From NCBI GenBank assembly GCA_003663045.1, contig QMZG01000085.1, forward strand, positions 1 to 5,497: 5,497 nucleotides of DNA, in the 5' to 3' direction. This stretch comes from Candidatus Altarchaeales archaeon (GTDB lineage: Archaea; Altiarchaeota; Altiarchaeia; IMC4; QMZM01). The notes under the pieces are model-generated. The model saw nothing but the letters and a program-made list of their open reading frames with translations, was not told the DNA's origin and did no database searches. The position numbers were made by a program, and so were the translations under genes. Below, in pieces: positions 4,056-5,497 of the stretch; position 1 is the first letter of the stretch, and every line of letters starts with the position of its first letter.

Positions 4056-5497
4056 TTTTGCTGATCATGATTTCTTGAATCTTCCTCCAAATACATTGGA
4101 AGGAGATCTATCTTCTCCTTCAGGGATTCTGCCACCTCTCTGTACTCCTCTTTTAGCTCTTCATCAATAATGGATTCCACAATCTCAGGGAGGTTCCCAT
4201 AAAATCCTCCAAGAAAAGCACTAATTGCGGATAAATTTCCCTCTGTTGGCTTGATGAATCCATCATCCCCAATTGCCTCTGGAGGAAGAGGCTTCACCAA
4301 ATGCCAAGGATTTCCATCAAGTGAATACAAAATGAGCCTGAGTTCTTCCTCGGTGATCTTCATATTCTCAATAGAATTTGTTGAATCAGAATCTAAGGTA
4401 TCAGGTTTTTGAGAATCAGGCTTTGACGATGAAAACTCATTACCAATGTTAGGATCTAATCCCGAGATTGAAGCAAAATTCTTCGTCAGCCCTATGAATT
4501 CTTCAATGTTCCGTATATCCCATGGAGATAATGGCACTTCTGTCGGATCTAATTCCAAGATACTTCTCTGCAACTCAGTTACTCTTTCCAATATTTCGGG
4601 ACTTACTGTTGCATCAACATTTCCTTTATCAGAATCCTTCGAGGAATTCAGATGTTTCTTGATCCTTTCCTTAGCCCATTCGATCTTACCATTTGTAACA
4701 ATTCCGGATGCCGAACTAATGATATTGCCGGTTTGCGAGGCATATTCATCCCTTTTGGATTCGGTTTTTATTTGAGCTTCTTTGATTTTATTTGTAGAAA
4801 TTCTGGATTGACCTTTTTTAGGCTTTTCGTTACTTGGATCTCCATGGGATTTGGTTCGCTGGATAACATAGTTTTCTTTATCCTCTACATTTGTTGATCT
4901 CCCAGAACCAGTTTCTTTTTCTGTGGATTTTGATAGAGAACATCCTGTTATTAAACCGTTTTTATTCACCTCGGTCTTAACCCACACACCATCAATTTCG
5001 GCTGTGTAGATAGTAGTCACAGGTTCTCCAAATCTATCTATCTTGCCTGATAATGTCGTTATACTCTCCTCAATACTCCTCAATATAATCCGCCTAATAC
5101 CCTCACTCTTTTTTACTCCAAACAGGTCTTTAAAAGGCTTTCCTTGCCTGGATTTTATTTCGTCAAGGTTTTTCCTATTCAGGAGTACAACATTTTTCCA
5201 CCTGTCTTGAGTTACCCCAATTATTCCAAAACCTCGGATGATTTCCCTAGCTCTATAACCACTAACCTTATATATTACCCTCCCTCCTATCTTTACTTCT
5301 AACCTATCTGCATCCAAAATCTTTACTATAAGGTTAGTCCTTGCACCCTTAAACTCCATCCTGATGTTCCTGCCAATACTAATGGATTCTACTCTCGTAT
5401 CTCCAGAAACATCTTTAAATAATTCTTTTCTTAATTCGGTTGGAACATCAGATAAAGACACATTAACTCTGGGCCTGACTACTTTAGATATAAATTC
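4052..5497 (-). CDS. Large unrecognised multidomain protein with low-complexity linkers; start uncertain, probably cut by the window edge
   Basis: The frame ends in TGA at 4052-4054 and runs without a stop to base 5497. The only start codon seen is GTG at 5461 (469 aa). The 12 codons beyond it (EFISKVVRPRVN) read like protein, so the true start may lie outside. Numbered from the GTG, residues ~22-115 are a strand-rich domain (IRMEFKG, LIVKILDADRLEVKIGG). Residues ~120-172 continue as helix plus strands (TIYTAEIDGVWVKTEV). Residues ~173-285 are Ser/Lys/Glu/Asn-rich and probably disordered. A helical segment follows (286-335, LERVTELQRSILELDP), then a second linker rich in Ser, Asp and Pro (341-366) and an acidic helical C-terminal domain (369-460, ITEEELRLILYSLDG). 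There is no signal peptide or membrane span, so it is probably cytoplasmic. I recognise no family. ATGA overlap with the nucleotidyltransferase suggests joint production and perhaps physical partnership. Confidence 0.75.
   Translation of the reverse strand, partial: EFISKVVRPRVNVSLSDVPTELRKELFKDVSGDTRVESISIGRNIRMEFKGARTNLIVKILDADRLEVKIGGRVIYKVSGYRAREIIRGFGIIGVTQDRWKNVVLLNRKNLDEIKSRQGKPFKDLFGVKKSEGIRRIILRSIEESITTLSGKIDRFGEPVTTIYTAEIDGVWVKTEVNKNGLITGCSLSKSTEKETGSGRSTNVEDKENYVIQRTKSHGDPSNEKPKKGQSRISTNKIKEAQIKTESKRDEYASQTGNIISSASGIVTNGKIEWAKERIKKHLNSSKDSDKGNVDATVSPEILERVTELQRSILELDPTEVPLSPWDIRNIEEFIGLTKNFASISGLDPNIGNEFSSSKPDSQKPDTLDSDSTNSIENMKITEEELRLILYSLDGNPWHLVKPLPPEAIGDDGFIKPTEGNLSAISAFLGGFYGNLPEIVESIIDEELKEEYREVAESLKEKIDLLPMYLEEDSRNHDQQK
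5487..5494 (-). promoter_or_regulatory. Possible TATA box if the GTG at 5461 is the true start
   Basis: On the minus strand this reads TTTATATC, centred about 29-30 nt before the GTG at 5461, the spacing expected for a near-leaderless archaeal transcript. It also lies within an uninterrupted open frame, so it may simply be coding sequence. The two readings cannot be separated without upstream sequence. Confidence 0.25.

Noticed and set aside
4062..4067. Palindrome TGATCA upstream of the nucleotidyltransferase start
   Set aside because: A six-base palindrome is expected by chance, and it lies within the coding end of the upstream gene.
4364..4615. Possible internal duplication between residues ~300-340 and ~375-430 of the large protein
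   Set aside because: A loose similarity (PLSP/PLPP followed by helix) needs several gaps and shares too few residues to support a repeat.
4446..4897. Two plus-strand ORFs (4446-4775 and 4652-4897)
   Set aside because: Both are antisense to the long minus-strand frame and overlap each other. They fall opposite the low-complexity linker, where stop codons on the other strand are rare.

Overview
The window looks like a piece of an archaeal chromosome, probably from a thermophilic euryarchaeal-type organism of fairly low GC. Three things point there: TATA-like boxes about 26-31 nt upstream of several starts that lack a Shine-Dalgarno site, heavy use of AGA/AGG and ATA codons, and a nucleotidyltransferase fused to a short AbrB/DUF2080-like segment of a kind known mainly from archaea. 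The exact lineage cannot be told from this sequence.

Left part (1-2708), cell-surface theme. An AT-rich stretch with a perfect 11-bp tandem repeat and TATA-like boxes precedes an overlooked 37-residue single-span membrane peptide (87-200, +). It converges, with a 3-bp gap, on a 546-residue polytopic GT39/ArnT/PMT-type glycosyltransferase (204-1844, -). That gene is transcribed divergently, across a 57-bp spacer, from an unrecognised secreted, C-terminally anchored protein with three N-glycosylation sequons (1902-2708, +).

Right part (2656-5497), a tight minus-strand cluster of three genes read right to left. First is a large unrecognised multidomain protein with low-complexity linkers, whose reading frame stays open to the window edge. 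Its stop overlaps by ATGA the start of the AbrB-like/nucleotidyltransferase/helical fusion protein. After a 20-bp gap comes a three-span membrane protein whose cytoplasmic tail carries a duplicated helical-hairpin unit that I have not seen described. The last gene overlaps the convergent surface-protein gene tail to tail by 53 bp.

The glycosyltransferase and the nucleotidyltransferase are confident at family level. The other four genes are described but not functionally assigned. The most interesting items are the three-gene minus-strand cassette, the gapless duplication in the membrane protein, the 53-bp antisense overlap that supplies the whole tail of the surface protein, and the 37-residue membrane peptide. 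No RNA gene, CRISPR array, insertion sequence or clear stem-loop terminator was seen. No gene-free stretch exceeds 90 bases.
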